Source: Alphaproteobacteria bacterium | GTDB lineage: Bacteria > Pseudomonadota > Alphaproteobacteria > Rhizobiales > Devosiaceae | Direction of reading: 5' to 3' | DNA length: 13,530 bases | Assembly: GCA_018820005.1 (NCBI GenBank) | Contig: JAHJOS010000133.1 | Span: 1-13,530 of the forward strand | Part shown: positions 1-6,746 of the stretch, one piece after another | Layout: every line of letters starts with the position of its first letter | Numbering within the stretch: position 1 is the stretch's first letter | The notes under the pieces: model-generated | Databases searched by the model: none | What the model saw: the letters and a program-made list of their open reading frames with translations, nothing else | Told to the model about the DNA's origin: nothing | Translations under genes and position numbers: made by a program

Positions 1-52
1 CGAGGATTTGTACGGCAATCTGTGGGACCTGATTGAACCACGGCCACAATAG
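1..52 (+). CDS. C-terminal end of a probable VOC-fold (glyoxalase-like) protein, partial
   Basis: Only the last 16 codons are present, ending at TAG (50-52). The peptide EDLYGNLWDLIEPRPQ resembles the final strand of VOC/glyoxalase-bleomycin-resistance proteins, where a D-x-x-GN-x-W-x-L motif is followed by a short tail. That is the whole basis for the call, so the family is tentative and no substrate can be named. The gene runs off the left edge of the window. The next gene starts 52 bases later on the same strand, so co-transcription is possible. Confidence 0.45.
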   Translation, partial: EDLYGNLWDLIEPRPQ

Positions 53-104
53 CACCAGATCCTGCGTGCAGTCTTGACCTCAATATTAGAAATGGAGACG
101 CCTC

Positions 105-1043
105 ATGGACCGACGCCCTATCGGACGCAGTGAACTGGTTATCGAACCGCTGGTATTGGGCGGCAATGTCTTCGGCTGGACCGTCGACGAAAAGCTGGGC
201 TTTGAGATTCTGGATGCCTACGTGGAAGAGGGCTTTACCGCCATCGATACTGCCCAGGGCTACCCTAATTGGGTGCCAGGCAATGCACCGGGCATGAGCG
301 AAACGATCATCGGCAAGTGGATGAAGGCACGCGGCAACCGCGAGGCCGTGCATATTTTCACCAAGGTCAACTCTGCCAATCAGCCAGGCGGGCTGGGTGC
401 CGATGCGGTGGCAAAGGGCTTTGAAGAGTCGCTGGGCCGGCTACAGACCGACTATGTCGATGTCTATTTCAGCCATTGGCCTGATCCCAAGACCAGCCAT
501 GAGGAAACGCTGGGCGCCTATGATCCCATGGTGCGGGCCGGCAAGGTCCGCGTTCTGGGCGCGTCCAACTATACCGCCGAGATGGTCGAGGCCGCGCAGG
601 AGACTGCAGTAGTCAAGTCGCTGCCGCGATATGACGTATTGCAGCCACGTTTCAATCTCTATGACCGCGAAGAGTTCGATGCGCTGCACGACGTGATCAA
701 GGCCCATGAGATGGGAACAGTCGTCTACTACAGCCTCGCTTCTGGCTTTCTGACTGGCAAATATCGCAGCAAGGCTGATTTCGGCAAATCGCCACGCGGC
801 AGCGGCGCAGAGAAATATCTTGATGCCAAGGGCGAGAAGATCCTGGCGGCGCTTGATGCTGTGTCCAAGGCCAACGACGCCACACCGGCTGAAGTGTCAC
901 TGGCGTGGCTGGTCGCTCAGCCCGGGGTTACGGCCCCCATCGCGTCAGCAACATCGGTTGAGCAGGTAAAAAGCCTGGCCCGCGGCGTCCGGCTCAAGCT
1001 GAGCGACGCCGATCTCAAGACCCTGACGGACGCCGGCCGCTAA
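105..1043 (+). CDS. Aldo/keto reductase
   Basis: A 312-residue single-domain protein, normal for the aldo/keto reductase family of NAD(P)H-dependent (beta/alpha)8-barrel oxidoreductases, which reduce aldehydes or ketones to alcohols in the cytoplasm. The catalytic tetrad is visible: Asp48 and Tyr53 (IDTAQGY), Lys87 (IFTK) and His124 (YFSHWPDP). The GASNY segment near residue 152 and the A-P-I-A-S-A-T motif near the C-terminus match the cofactor-binding region of the family. It resembles the branch often annotated as aryl-alcohol-dehydrogenase-like or YajO/Tas-like reductases; the substrate cannot be read from sequence. The ATG at 105 has a GGAGA (94-98) six bases upstream. It converges with the dehydrogenase gene at 1131-2069, and a hairpin separates the two. 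Confidence 0.93.
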   Translation: MDRRPIGRSELVIEPLVLGGNVFGWTVDEKLGFEILDAYVEEGFTAIDTAQGYPNWVPGNAPGMSETIIGKWMKARGNREAVHIFTKVNSANQPGGLGADAVAKGFEESLGRLQTDYVDVYFSHWPDPKTSHEETLGAYDPMVRAGKVRVLGASNYTAEMVEAAQETAVVKSLPRYDVLQPRFNLYDREEFDALHDVIKAHEMGTVVYYSLASGFLTGKYRSKADFGKSPRGSGAEKYLDAKGEKILAALDAVSKANDATPAEVSLAWLVAQPGVTAPIASATSVEQVKSLARGVRLKLSDADLKTLTDAGR

Positions 1044-1062
1044 CCGGATCACGGATCGTCTC

Positions 1063-1100
1063 AAAAAAACAACGCCCTCGGTTGAACCTGAGGGCGTTGT
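1063..1100 (-). terminator. Intrinsic terminator between convergent genes
   Basis: Perfect 11-bp inverted repeat ACAACGCCCTC (1069-1079) / GAGGGCGTTGT (1090-1100) with a 10-base loop. Seven A residues at 1063-1069 become a U-run directly after the hairpin for leftward transcription, so this is a canonical terminator for the operon ending at 1131. For the reductase gene the downstream side (GTTATCT) is only weakly U-rich, so rightward termination is less certain. Confidence 0.85.
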
Positions 1101-1130
1101 GTTATCTGCGATGATAGCTCGCTTGGGCCT

Positions 1131-2069
1131 CTACCACTCGAAATCAGGGCCGTTGATGCGGGCGCCCATCAGGAACACGTCGCTCATCAGACGAAGGGGT
1201 GCGGCATCGACGTCGCTCTGACGCGCATCGAGCAGATCTGCAAAGCGGTCGTACATAGCTGCATATTCATTGTCGCCGTGCTCGAGCACCAGTTCATCAT
1301 TGATACGCAGGCTGCGACCACCACCCTCAAGGCGCAGCACGTCGCCTGTTCCGGTTACAAAACGGATGGTCCAGATCTCGCCACTCTCTTCGAGCCAGTT
1401 GAATCCGGCCGACAGGTCAGGCTTGTGTGCCTGGCCCGACTTGAAGGTGATCTCAACGTCGATGGGCGTCTGACGATTGGCGGGAAAAGTCAATTTGCTC
1501 GCCTGAACGAAGGCGGGGAATGGCATCACCTTGGTGAAGATCGACAGGGCATTGATGCCCGGATCACACACACCAAACCCGCCGGGCTCCCAGACCCAAT
1601 CTTGGCCGGGGTGCCATTTGCGGACGCTCTCGCGCCAGTCGATGCGGGCCGAGGTCACACCCTGCTCGGCAAGAATGGCCTTGGTGCGATCGACGGCAGC
1701 GTTATACTGGCTGTGCCAGGTCTGATAGAGAACGCGATCGAGCCGGCTGGCATGGGCGATCAGATCGTCCAGCTCGGAAATTGTGGTGGTCGGCGGCTTT
1801 TCCATCATCACGTCCTTGCCGGCGTCGAGCGCCTCGCGGACATATTGGTGACGGATGCCGGGCGGGGTGCAGATCGAGACCAGCGAAATTTCCGGCATGG
1901 CGGCGAACAGCTCGCCCGGGGTCTTGAACACCGGCACGCCATGGTGGCCCAGCCCGCGCGTCGATACCGTCGCGGCCAGCTCAAAATCCTCGGATTGATC
2001 GATCACCGGCAGGTGCTGATCCTGCGCGATCTTGCCCACACCGATAACGGCGATCTTGCGTTTGGCCAT
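1131..2069 (-). CDS. Gfo/Idh/MocA-family sugar dehydrogenase, D-galactose / L-arabinose 1-dehydrogenase type
   Basis: A 312-residue protein of the Gfo/Idh/MocA family. The N-terminal Rossmann fold shows IGVGKIAQ (residues 9-16), and E90-K91-P92 is the family's EKP motif with the catalytic lysine. The start resembles the G-Y-GKIAQDQH-P opening of Pseudomonas D-galactose dehydrogenase. The middle section (DWRESVRKWHPGQDWVW, about 144-160, then DPGINALSIFTK, 169-180) also closely follows that enzyme and the related Azospirillum L-arabinose 1-dehydrogenase. The expected reaction is NAD(P)+-dependent oxidation of an aldopyranose at C1 to its lactone, the first step of a non-phosphorylating aldose pathway. 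The ATG at 2069 was chosen because GAGGAG lies seven bases upstream and the protein then begins at the fold; an upstream in-frame start at 2111 would add 14 unsupported residues. Last gene of the minus-strand operon. Preference for galactose, arabinose or another sugar is not resolved. Confidence 0.88.
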   Translation of the reverse strand: MAKRKIAVIGVGKIAQDQHLPVIDQSEDFELAATVSTRGLGHHGVPVFKTPGELFAAMPEISLVSICTPPGIRHQYVREALDAGKDVMMEKPPTTTISELDDLIAHASRLDRVLYQTWHSQYNAAVDRTKAILAEQGVTSARIDWRESVRKWHPGQDWVWEPGGFGVCDPGINALSIFTKVMPFPAFVQASKLTFPANRQTPIDVEITFKSGQAHKPDLSAGFNWLEESGEIWTIRFVTGTGDVLRLEGGGRSLRINDELVLEHGDNEYAAMYDRFADLLDARQSDVDAAPLRLMSDVFLMGARINGPDFEW

Positions 2070-2141
2070 GCTCCGGCTCCTCAGGAAAAGTCGGGCGTAT
2101 AGAACAGACACGCCCCTGCTCTGCCAAGAGGATTTGTATGA

Positions 2142-2489
2142 TTATTTTGGTGGCTGCCAAAGCTCGATTGGATTGCCTTCAGGATCGTGAATGCGGGCGA
2201 ACTGCCCGGTGTCTGGGCTATCCCACTCGTCCGGCCGGGTCTCGACGGCGATGCCAGCATCGCGCAAAACAGCCATCAGCGCCTTGAGATCGTCGACACG
2301 TAGGTTGATCATCCATTGCCGGTCAGCCGGGAAATAGGTGCTGTCGGTCGTAAACGGCGCAAATACAGTCATGCCGGCCTCCTGCTCCCAGAAGCCCGGA
2401 ATGCCCAGGTGATCCTTATACCACTGCGACAGAGCGGCGGTATCTCGCGCCCGAAAGAACACGCCGCCAATTCCAGTTACCTTGGTCAT
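2142..2489 (-). CDS. VOC family (glyoxalase/bleomycin-resistance fold) protein
   Basis: A 115-residue single VOC domain. The opening GIGGVFFRARDTAALSQWYKDHLG (residues 6-29) is the usual first beta-alpha module, and HDPEGNPIELWQPP (101-114) is the usual last strand with Glu109 at the metal-ligand position. The position that is often the first metal-binding histidine is Gly in this subgroup, so enzymatic activity is uncertain. These small proteins include lyases, dioxygenases and binding proteins, and the substrate cannot be inferred. The ATG at 2489 gives the conventional N-terminus and has a GGGAGAG ribosome site just upstream; the in-frame start at 2519 adds ten residues with no family support. 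It sits 56 bases after the glycerate kinase gene and 72 bases before the dehydrogenase, consistent with one operon. Confidence 0.85.
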   Translation of the reverse strand: MTKVTGIGGVFFRARDTAALSQWYKDHLGIPGFWEQEAGMTVFAPFTTDSTYFPADRQWMINLRVDDLKALMAVLRDAGIAVETRPDEWDSPDTGQFARIHDPEGNPIELWQPPK

Positions 2490-2545
2490 GACAGTCTCTC
2501 CCTGCTCCCCTGGCAGCAAAATCTAGTTGACCGCCGACAGCTTGC

Positions 2546-3799
2546 CTAGCGCACAATAATGGCGCGGAAGTCGTTCACATTGGTGCCGGTCGGGCCGGTC
2601 ATCAGCAGGTCGCCGATAGCCTCGAAGGCAGAGTAAGCATCATTGTTGGCGAGGGCGGCCAGCGGATCAATGCCGGCCTGGCGCAGCCTTGTGGCCGTCG
2701 ACCCATCGGCGAAGGCGCCGGCGTTATCCTGTGAGCCATCGATACCATCTGTGTCGGCCGCAAGCGCCGTGATGCCCGTCACGCCATCAATGGCGATCGC
2801 CAAGGCCAGCAAGAACTCTGCATTGCGTCCACCCCGCCCGGTGCCGCGCAAAGTCACCGTGGTTTCGCCGCCGGACAAGAGCACCACCGGCTTGGCAAAA
2901 GGCCGATTGCGCACTGCGATTTCGCGCGCCACGGCGGCGTGCACCTGAGCAACGTCGCGCGATTCTCCCTCGATCGAGTCGGAAAGGATGGCTGCCGCCA
3001 CGCCATGCTGGCGCGCGAAAGCGGCAGCCGCCTCCAGCGAGAGCGCTGCAGAAGCGATGGTGCTGACGGTGTTTTGAGCAAAGCCGGGCGCATCGGGCGT
3101 TGGCGCCAAATTGTCATCACCTGCCAACAATGCCTGCGCGTGGGGTGGCAGGTCGATGCGGTAGAGGCTGACATATTTGCGGGCTAGCGAGCGGCTCCCC
3201 GCCAAAGGGATCGTCGGACCGGAGGCGACAATGGCAGGATCGTCGCCCGGCACATCCGAAACCACCAACGTGGCTACACGGGCCGGGGCGCAACGCGCCG
3301 CCAGACGCCCCCCCTTGATGGCCGAGAACTGGTTGCGCACCAGATTCATCACGGCGATAGGCGCCCCCGACACCAGCAGGGAACGGTTTATGGCCTGTTC
3401 ATCGTCCAGCGTCAGCCCCGGCGCGGGTGCAGGCAGCAAGGCCGAACCACCGCCTGAGATCAGCGCCACCACAAGATCATCGGGCCCCAGACCCGAGACG
3501 GTCTCCATAATGCGGCGGGCCGCGAGAAATCCCGCCTCGTCTGGCACGGGGTGTGCCGCCTCCACGATCTCGATTTTGTCGCAGATCTCGCCGTAGCCAT
3601 AACGGGTGACGACAAGGCCAGAAAGCGGACCATCCCAAGCAAGTTCAAAGGCCCGCGCCATCTGCGCCGAGGCCTTGCCGGCTCCAATGACGACCGTGCG
3701 GCCGCGGGGCCTTGGGGGCAGGTTCTGCGCTATGGCCAGCGCTGGCTGAGCCTGGGCCACCGCTATGCGGAACATCTGCTCGAGCAGGGTGTGGTCCAT
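2546..3799 (-). CDS. Glycerate 2-kinase (MOFRL/DUF4147 family)
   Basis: A 417-residue protein matching class II glycerate kinases (GckA type, often annotated TtuD or hydroxypyruvate reductase). These phosphorylate D-glycerate to 2-phosphoglycerate with ATP, feeding lower glycolysis. Visible features are VVIGAGKAS (36-44, Lys42 in the active-site region), ISGGGSALL (114-122) in the N-terminal DUF4147 domain, VLLSGGETTVT and an AADTDGIDG segment in the MOFRL domain, and the near-terminal LLMTGPTGTNVNDF signature. Length and domain order are those of the family. First gene of the minus-strand operon with the VOC protein and the sugar dehydrogenase, which suggests glycerate arising from sugar or sugar-acid breakdown; this link is inferred from context. 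The start has a purine-rich GCGAGAG upstream. It is divergent from the phosphonate cassette, with 111 bases between the starts. Confidence 0.93.
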   Translation of the reverse strand: MDHTLLEQMFRIAVAQAQPALAIAQNLPPRPRGRTVVIGAGKASAQMARAFELAWDGPLSGLVVTRYGYGEICDKIEIVEAAHPVPDEAGFLAARRIMETVSGLGPDDLVVALISGGGSALLPAPAPGLTLDDEQAINRSLLVSGAPIAVMNLVRNQFSAIKGGRLAARCAPARVATLVVSDVPGDDPAIVASGPTIPLAGSRSLARKYVSLYRIDLPPHAQALLAGDDNLAPTPDAPGFAQNTVSTIASAALSLEAAAAFARQHGVAAAILSDSIEGESRDVAQVHAAVAREIAVRNRPFAKPVVLLSGGETTVTLRGTGRGGRNAEFLLALAIAIDGVTGITALAADTDGIDGSQDNAGAFADGSTATRLRQAGIDPLAALANNDAYSAFEAIGDLLMTGPTGTNVNDFRAIIVR

Positions 3800-3859
3800 G
3801 TTTTCTCTCGCCTTGCGATTCGTCGTGGGTGAAGGTAGCCAGCATCAATGCGACGGTGC

Positions 3860-3877
3860 CTGTCAAACCCCTGACAC
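3860..3877 (+). promoter_or_regulatory. Candidate Pho box (PhoB site)
   Basis: CTGTCAA (3860-3866), four bases, then CTGACAC (3871-3877): two 7-bp direct repeats with an 11-bp period. This matches the architecture of the PhoB box (CTGTCAT, 4 bp, CTGTCAT), with two departures in the conserved positions; the middle four bases, ACCC, are less AT-rich than usual. It lies 33 bases before the start codon of the phosphonate-related cassette, a sensible place for PhoB activation. The same bases also contain a TTGACA on the minus strand, but no good -10 follows it at the right spacing. Confidence 0.55.
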
Positions 3878-3910
3878 ACTGGGGCACTAGCGGCAGGGCA
3901 AGGAGTTCCG

Positions 3911-4603
3911 ATGACCGAACGATTCGCGATTTACTACGCCCCGTCCGCCACAGGCAATCTATGGGAGCGGGCCGCAACATGGCTGGGACGCGATGCCAGT
4001 GACGGCACGATCTTTGACGGCCCTGTCGCCGGCATCGACCGGTCTCGACTGCTCAATCTCACCCAATCGGCCAACCGCTACGGCTTTCACGGCACCATCA
4101 AGGCCCCGATGGTGCTCGCAGATGGCGCGACCGAAGCCGACCTGCGGGATGCGCTTTCGGCATTTGCATCGAGGCACCAACCTGTGGCCCTCGGCCGACC
4201 ACATCTGGCATCACTGGAGGGATTTTTGGCCCTGCTGGTGGAGCCCAATGACGCCCTGCAGGATTTTGCAGCCTATGTGGTCGAAGAGTTCGACCCGTTC
4301 CGGGCGCCCATGACGGTCAAGGACCGGGCCGCACGCGCCGGCAGGGGGTTGACTGAGCGGCAGTTGGAACTTCTGGACGCCTATGGCTATCCCTATGTGT
4401 TCGAAGAGTTCCGTTTTCACATGACGCTGAGCGACCGCCTAGGCGAGGTTGATGCCGCCGAGATCGGACGGGCGGCCGCCACCTGGTTCAATCCTGTACT
4501 GGACGACGAGATCATTCTTGATCGTCTGGTGCTGTTTCACGAGCCTGAGGCCGGCCAGCGGTTCCGCCGCGTTGGTGACTTCAAACTGGGATCGCCAGCA
4601 TGA
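3911..4603 (+). CDS. DUF1045 family 2H-phosphoesterase-like protein of phosphonate metabolism
   Basis: A 230-residue protein with two H-x-T motifs, His60-Gly-Thr62 (YGFHGTIKAP) and His170-Met-Thr172 (FRFHMTLSDRL), the paired catalytic motifs of the 2H phosphoesterase superfamily. Family members open or hydrolyse cyclic phosphates. The family (DUF1045, the phosphonate-operon protein of TIGR03223) is known for co-occurrence with C-P lyase genes; its exact reaction is not, to my knowledge, firmly settled. It overlaps phnM by four bases (ATGA), so translation is probably coupled. An attractive but unproven role is opening of 5-phosphoribosyl 1,2-cyclic phosphate, the job of PhnP in E. coli. A strong AAGGAG (3900-3905) five bases before the ATG supports this start. 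First gene of the cassette. Confidence 0.88.
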   Translation: MTERFAIYYAPSATGNLWERAATWLGRDASDGTIFDGPVAGIDRSRLLNLTQSANRYGFHGTIKAPMVLADGATEADLRDALSAFASRHQPVALGRPHLASLEGFLALLVEPNDALQDFAAYVVEEFDPFRAPMTVKDRAARAGRGLTERQLELLDAYGYPYVFEEFRFHMTLSDRLGEVDAAEIGRAAATWFNPVLDDEIILDRLVLFHEPEAGQRFRRVGDFKLGSPA

Positions 4604-5730
4604 GCGGACTGAGCCTGATTAATGCCCGCATAGTTTTGGCTGACAGCATTGTGGATGGCAGCCTGGACGTTGCAGGTGGTTTGATTGCCGCCATTGATAG
4701 CGGCACATCGGCGGTCGGCGAGGACATGGATGGGGATTACCTTATCCCCGGGCTTGTGGAACTGCACACCGACCATCTCGAGAACCACTACCGTCCAAGA
4801 CCTGGCGTCTTCTGGGACCCACTTGCAGCGTTGCATGCTCATGACGTGCAGATTGCCGGCTCGGGCATTACCACAGTGTTTGACTCAGTGCGGGTCGGAT
4901 CCGACACCGACATGCCTGAAATGGGCAGTCACGTGGAGCGCCTGACCAGCGCCATTGCTGCGGGTGGGCGCGATGGCTGGTTGCGAGCCGAGCATCTGGT
5001 GCACCTGCGCTGTGAACTGCCCAGTCACGATGTCATCGAGCAATTTGAAGCCCATGCCGAGCACCCGCAGACCCGGCTGGCATCGGTGATGGACCATACA
5101 CCCGGACAGCGGCAGTTTCGCTCTCTCGAGCACTACAAACGATTTTACAGTGTTGGACGCACCCAGGCCGAGCTTGAGCGCTACATTGATGATCGGCTGG
5201 CCGATCATGCGCGTTACTCGGCACCTCATCGGGCCCATATCGTGCGCCGCGCCAACGAACTCGGCCTGGCGCTTGCCAGCCATGATGACGCCACGCTGGC
5301 CCATGCCGAACAAGCAATTGCCGATGGTGTCGCCATCGCCGAGTTCCCGACAACGCTGGAGGCCGCCGCCGCTGCCCATGATGGTGGCCTCGCCATTCTG
5401 ATGGGGGCACCAAATGTAGTGCGCGGTCGATCGCATTCTGGCAATATCTCGGCAACCGATCTGGTGCGGGCGGGATTATTGGACATTTTGAGTTCGGACT
5501 ATGTGCCGTATGCCCTGCTGCAGGCCGCCTTTGTGCTGCCGCAGCGGGTGGATGGTCTCGGGTTGCCGGCAGCACTAGCAAAAGTGACGCTCAATCCAGC
5601 ACGTGCCGCCGGGCTTGATGACCGCGGCCAGATCGCTATCGGCAAGCGCGCCGATCTGGTTCGCGTCTCCATGGTGGGTAACTTGCCGGTGGTACGTGGC
5701 GTCTGGCGACAGGGAAAAAGGGTAAGCTGA
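4600..5730 (+). CDS. phnM: Alpha-D-ribose 1-methylphosphonate 5-triphosphate diphosphatase PhnM
   Basis: A 376-residue amidohydrolase-superfamily protein. The metal-binding HTDH (residues 56-59, in GLVELHTDHLENH) is the PhnM version of the N-terminal histidine motif. Further conserved segments are VMDHTPGQ, SHDDAT and SSDYVP, the last carrying the likely catalytic Asp near residue 300. A C-terminal GKRADLV stretch is typical of amidohydrolases. PhnM removes pyrophosphate from ribose 1-phosphonate 5-triphosphate, giving the substrate for C-P bond cleavage by PhnJ. The start overlaps the preceding gene's stop as ATGA, with a weak GGGA upstream, and phnN follows after three bases. Length is normal. 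The other C-P lyase genes must lie elsewhere if the pathway is complete. Confidence 0.95.
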   Translation: MSGLSLINARIVLADSIVDGSLDVAGGLIAAIDSGTSAVGEDMDGDYLIPGLVELHTDHLENHYRPRPGVFWDPLAALHAHDVQIAGSGITTVFDSVRVGSDTDMPEMGSHVERLTSAIAAGGRDGWLRAEHLVHLRCELPSHDVIEQFEAHAEHPQTRLASVMDHTPGQRQFRSLEHYKRFYSVGRTQAELERYIDDRLADHARYSAPHRAHIVRRANELGLALASHDDATLAHAEQAIADGVAIAEFPTTLEAAAAAHDGGLAILMGAPNVVRGRSHSGNISATDLVRAGLLDILSSDYVPYALLQAAFVLPQRVDGLGLPAALAKVTLNPARAAGLDDRGQIAIGKRADLVRVSMVGNLPVVRGVWRQGKRVS

Positions 5731-5733
5731 TAC

Positions 5734-6300
5734 ATGGCGCGATCGCTCGGTGCACTGGTCCTGGTCGTTGGTCCCTCGGGGGTTGGCAAGGACACGCTGA
5801 TCGACGGTGCGCGGATTGCTCTGGAGAATGACAAGCGCTTCGTGTTTGTCCGACGAGTGGTTACTCAGGCCGGAGACATCGAGCTTGAAGAGCATGATCC
5901 CCTGCCCCCCCAGGATTTCGCCGCCGCCGAGGCGGCTGACCGGTTTTGCCTGGCCTGGGACGCGCATAATCTGCGTTACGGCCTGCCGATCAGCGTTGAT
6001 ACCGATATCGCGCTGGGCAAGACCGTGGTGGCAAGCGTATCGCGCCATGTGGTGGCCGAGGCCATGGCCAAATACCCCTCCTGCGCCGTCGTACTGATCA
6101 CAGCGGAGATTTCACTGCGCGCGCAGCGGTTGATCGCCCGCGGCCGGGAAAGCCGTGAGCAGGTCACGTCGCGACTGGCCCGCGAAAGCGCGGCCGTGCC
6201 AAGCGGCGTGGATCCCATCATGATCGACAATTCCGGCTCACTTGCGATCGGCGTCACTGCCTTTGTCATGGCGCTGCGGGCCATTGCTGCCCAAGAATAG
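5734..6300 (+). CDS. phnN: Ribose 1,5-bisphosphate phosphokinase PhnN
   Basis: A 188-residue P-loop kinase with a Walker A GPSGVGKDT (residues 13-21) and guanylate-kinase-like layout. The FVRRVVT segment (38-44) and the WDAHNLRYGLP segment (about 75-85) are characteristic of PhnN. The enzyme phosphorylates ribose 1,5-bisphosphate with ATP to PRPP, returning the ribose unit released by the C-P lyase route to nucleotide and amino-acid synthesis. It begins three bases after the phnM stop with only a weak ribosome site, so translational coupling is likely. Length and motifs are complete. Last gene of the three-gene cassette; no clear terminator hairpin follows in the 62 bases before the next gene. 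Confidence 0.94.
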   Translation: MARSLGALVLVVGPSGVGKDTLIDGARIALENDKRFVFVRRVVTQAGDIELEEHDPLPPQDFAAAEAADRFCLAWDAHNLRYGLPISVDTDIALGKTVVASVSRHVVAEAMAKYPSCAVVLITAEISLRAQRLIARGRESREQVTSRLARESAAVPSGVDPIMIDNSGSLAIGVTAFVMALRAIAAQE

Positions 6301-6335
6301 ACATGCTTTGCGTCCCATTGGGCCCCGAACCAATC

Positions 6336-6349
6336 TTTCAGATCTGAAA
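6336..6349. promoter_or_regulatory. Perfect 14-bp palindrome upstream of small gene pair
   Basis: TTTCAGATCTGAAA is a perfect palindrome 13 bases before the ATG at 6363 and just before its ribosome site. Its symmetry and position between phnN and the small genes suggest an operator or a dimer-binding site. No regulator is identified, and it could be coincidental. Confidence 0.35.
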
Positions 6350-6362
6350 AACAGGAGCTTGC

Positions 6363-6512
6363 ATGACTCGCAACGGACTTTACGCGGTAATCGCCTTATT
6401 GCTTATCGTGGTGGTGGGCTTTGGCATCTACAGCTACCAGCAGCAGCAGGCCCAGCCTGGCATCGAAGCGAAGGTCGACCAAAACGGGATCTCTATCGAT
6501 GGCAATGGCTGA
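6363..6512 (+). CDS. Small single-pass membrane protein, 49 residues
   Basis: MTRNGLYAVIALLLIVVVGFGIY is a short positively charged N-terminus followed by one hydrophobic helix (about residues 6-23). A short Q-rich linker (about 25-30) and a GIEAKVDQNGISIDGNG tail follow. The tail resembles a short beta-hairpin seen at the end of small uncharacterised rhizobial membrane proteins. The strong AGGAG (6353-6357) five bases before the ATG argues that it is translated. Expected topology is an inner-membrane anchor with a small periplasmic tail. The stop lies inside the start region of the next gene, so the two are probably coupled. Function unknown. Confidence 0.72.
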   Translation: MTRNGLYAVIALLLIVVVGFGIYSYQQQQAQPGIEAKVDQNGISIDGNG

Positions 6513-6702
6513 TACCGAAAAATCGCGGCGCAGCATCATCGCCGCCGCTATAACCGCAGAGTTGGCCCGTCAGGCCGAAGCCGGCAAGACCGGTGTCGAT
6601 ATTGAAGCAATGGCTGGCGCCGTGGACGAAGCGCTTGAAGGGCCCCCACAGATTGATGAGGGCAAGCGGCCCAATGAATTGAACGCCACCAACGACGACT
6701 GA
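6499..6702 (+). CDS. Small acidic hypothetical protein, 67 residues
   Basis: Reads MAMADTEKSRRSIIAAAITAE at the N-terminus and continues as an Ala/Glu/Asp-rich, probably helical protein ending NATNDD. No known domain is recognised. Two in-frame ATGs (6499 and 6505) both overlap the end of the membrane-protein gene; the first is preferred because GGGA lies nine bases upstream. The overlap with the upstream stop suggests coupled translation and perhaps a joint function. No transmembrane segment. A large hairpin immediately follows the gene. The existence of the gene is supported by overlap and context rather than by family membership. Confidence 0.6.
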   Translation: MAMADTEKSRRSIIAAAITAELARQAEAGKTGVDIEAMAGAVDEALEGPPQIDEGKRPNELNATNDD

Positions 6703-6705
6703 ACC

Positions 6706-6738
6706 ATGGTGCTGGTGCGCAGGGCGCGCCAGCACCAT
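6706..6738. terminator. 15-bp hairpin between convergent genes, likely terminator
   Basis: ATGGTGCTGG (6706-6715) pairs with CCAGCACCAT (6729-6738). The stem continues inward through a T-G wobble and GCGC/GCGC to an AGG triloop, giving 15 pairs. It lies four bases after the acidic protein's stop and eight bases before the convergent gene's stop. It lacks a T-run on either side, so it is not a textbook intrinsic terminator, but its position fits bidirectional termination or 3'-end protection. Confidence 0.6.
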
Positions 6739-6746
6739 AAATCGGC

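Noticed and set aside
1278..2102. 274-codon open frame on the plus strand
   Set aside because: Exactly antisense to the well-supported sugar dehydrogenase; its peptide has no family features and reflects GC-rich codon bias.
3541..3560. TGGCAC-like sigma-54 motif
   Set aside because: Lies within the glycerate kinase coding sequence, has GTGC rather than TTGC at -12, and no gene start follows.
3838..3866. TTGACA promoter for the glycerate kinase operon
   Set aside because: The -35 is perfect, but no reasonable -10 hexamer occurs 15-19 bases downstream.
4885..5581. Two long minus-strand open frames inside phnM
   Set aside because: Antisense shadows of phnM; no recognisable protein features.
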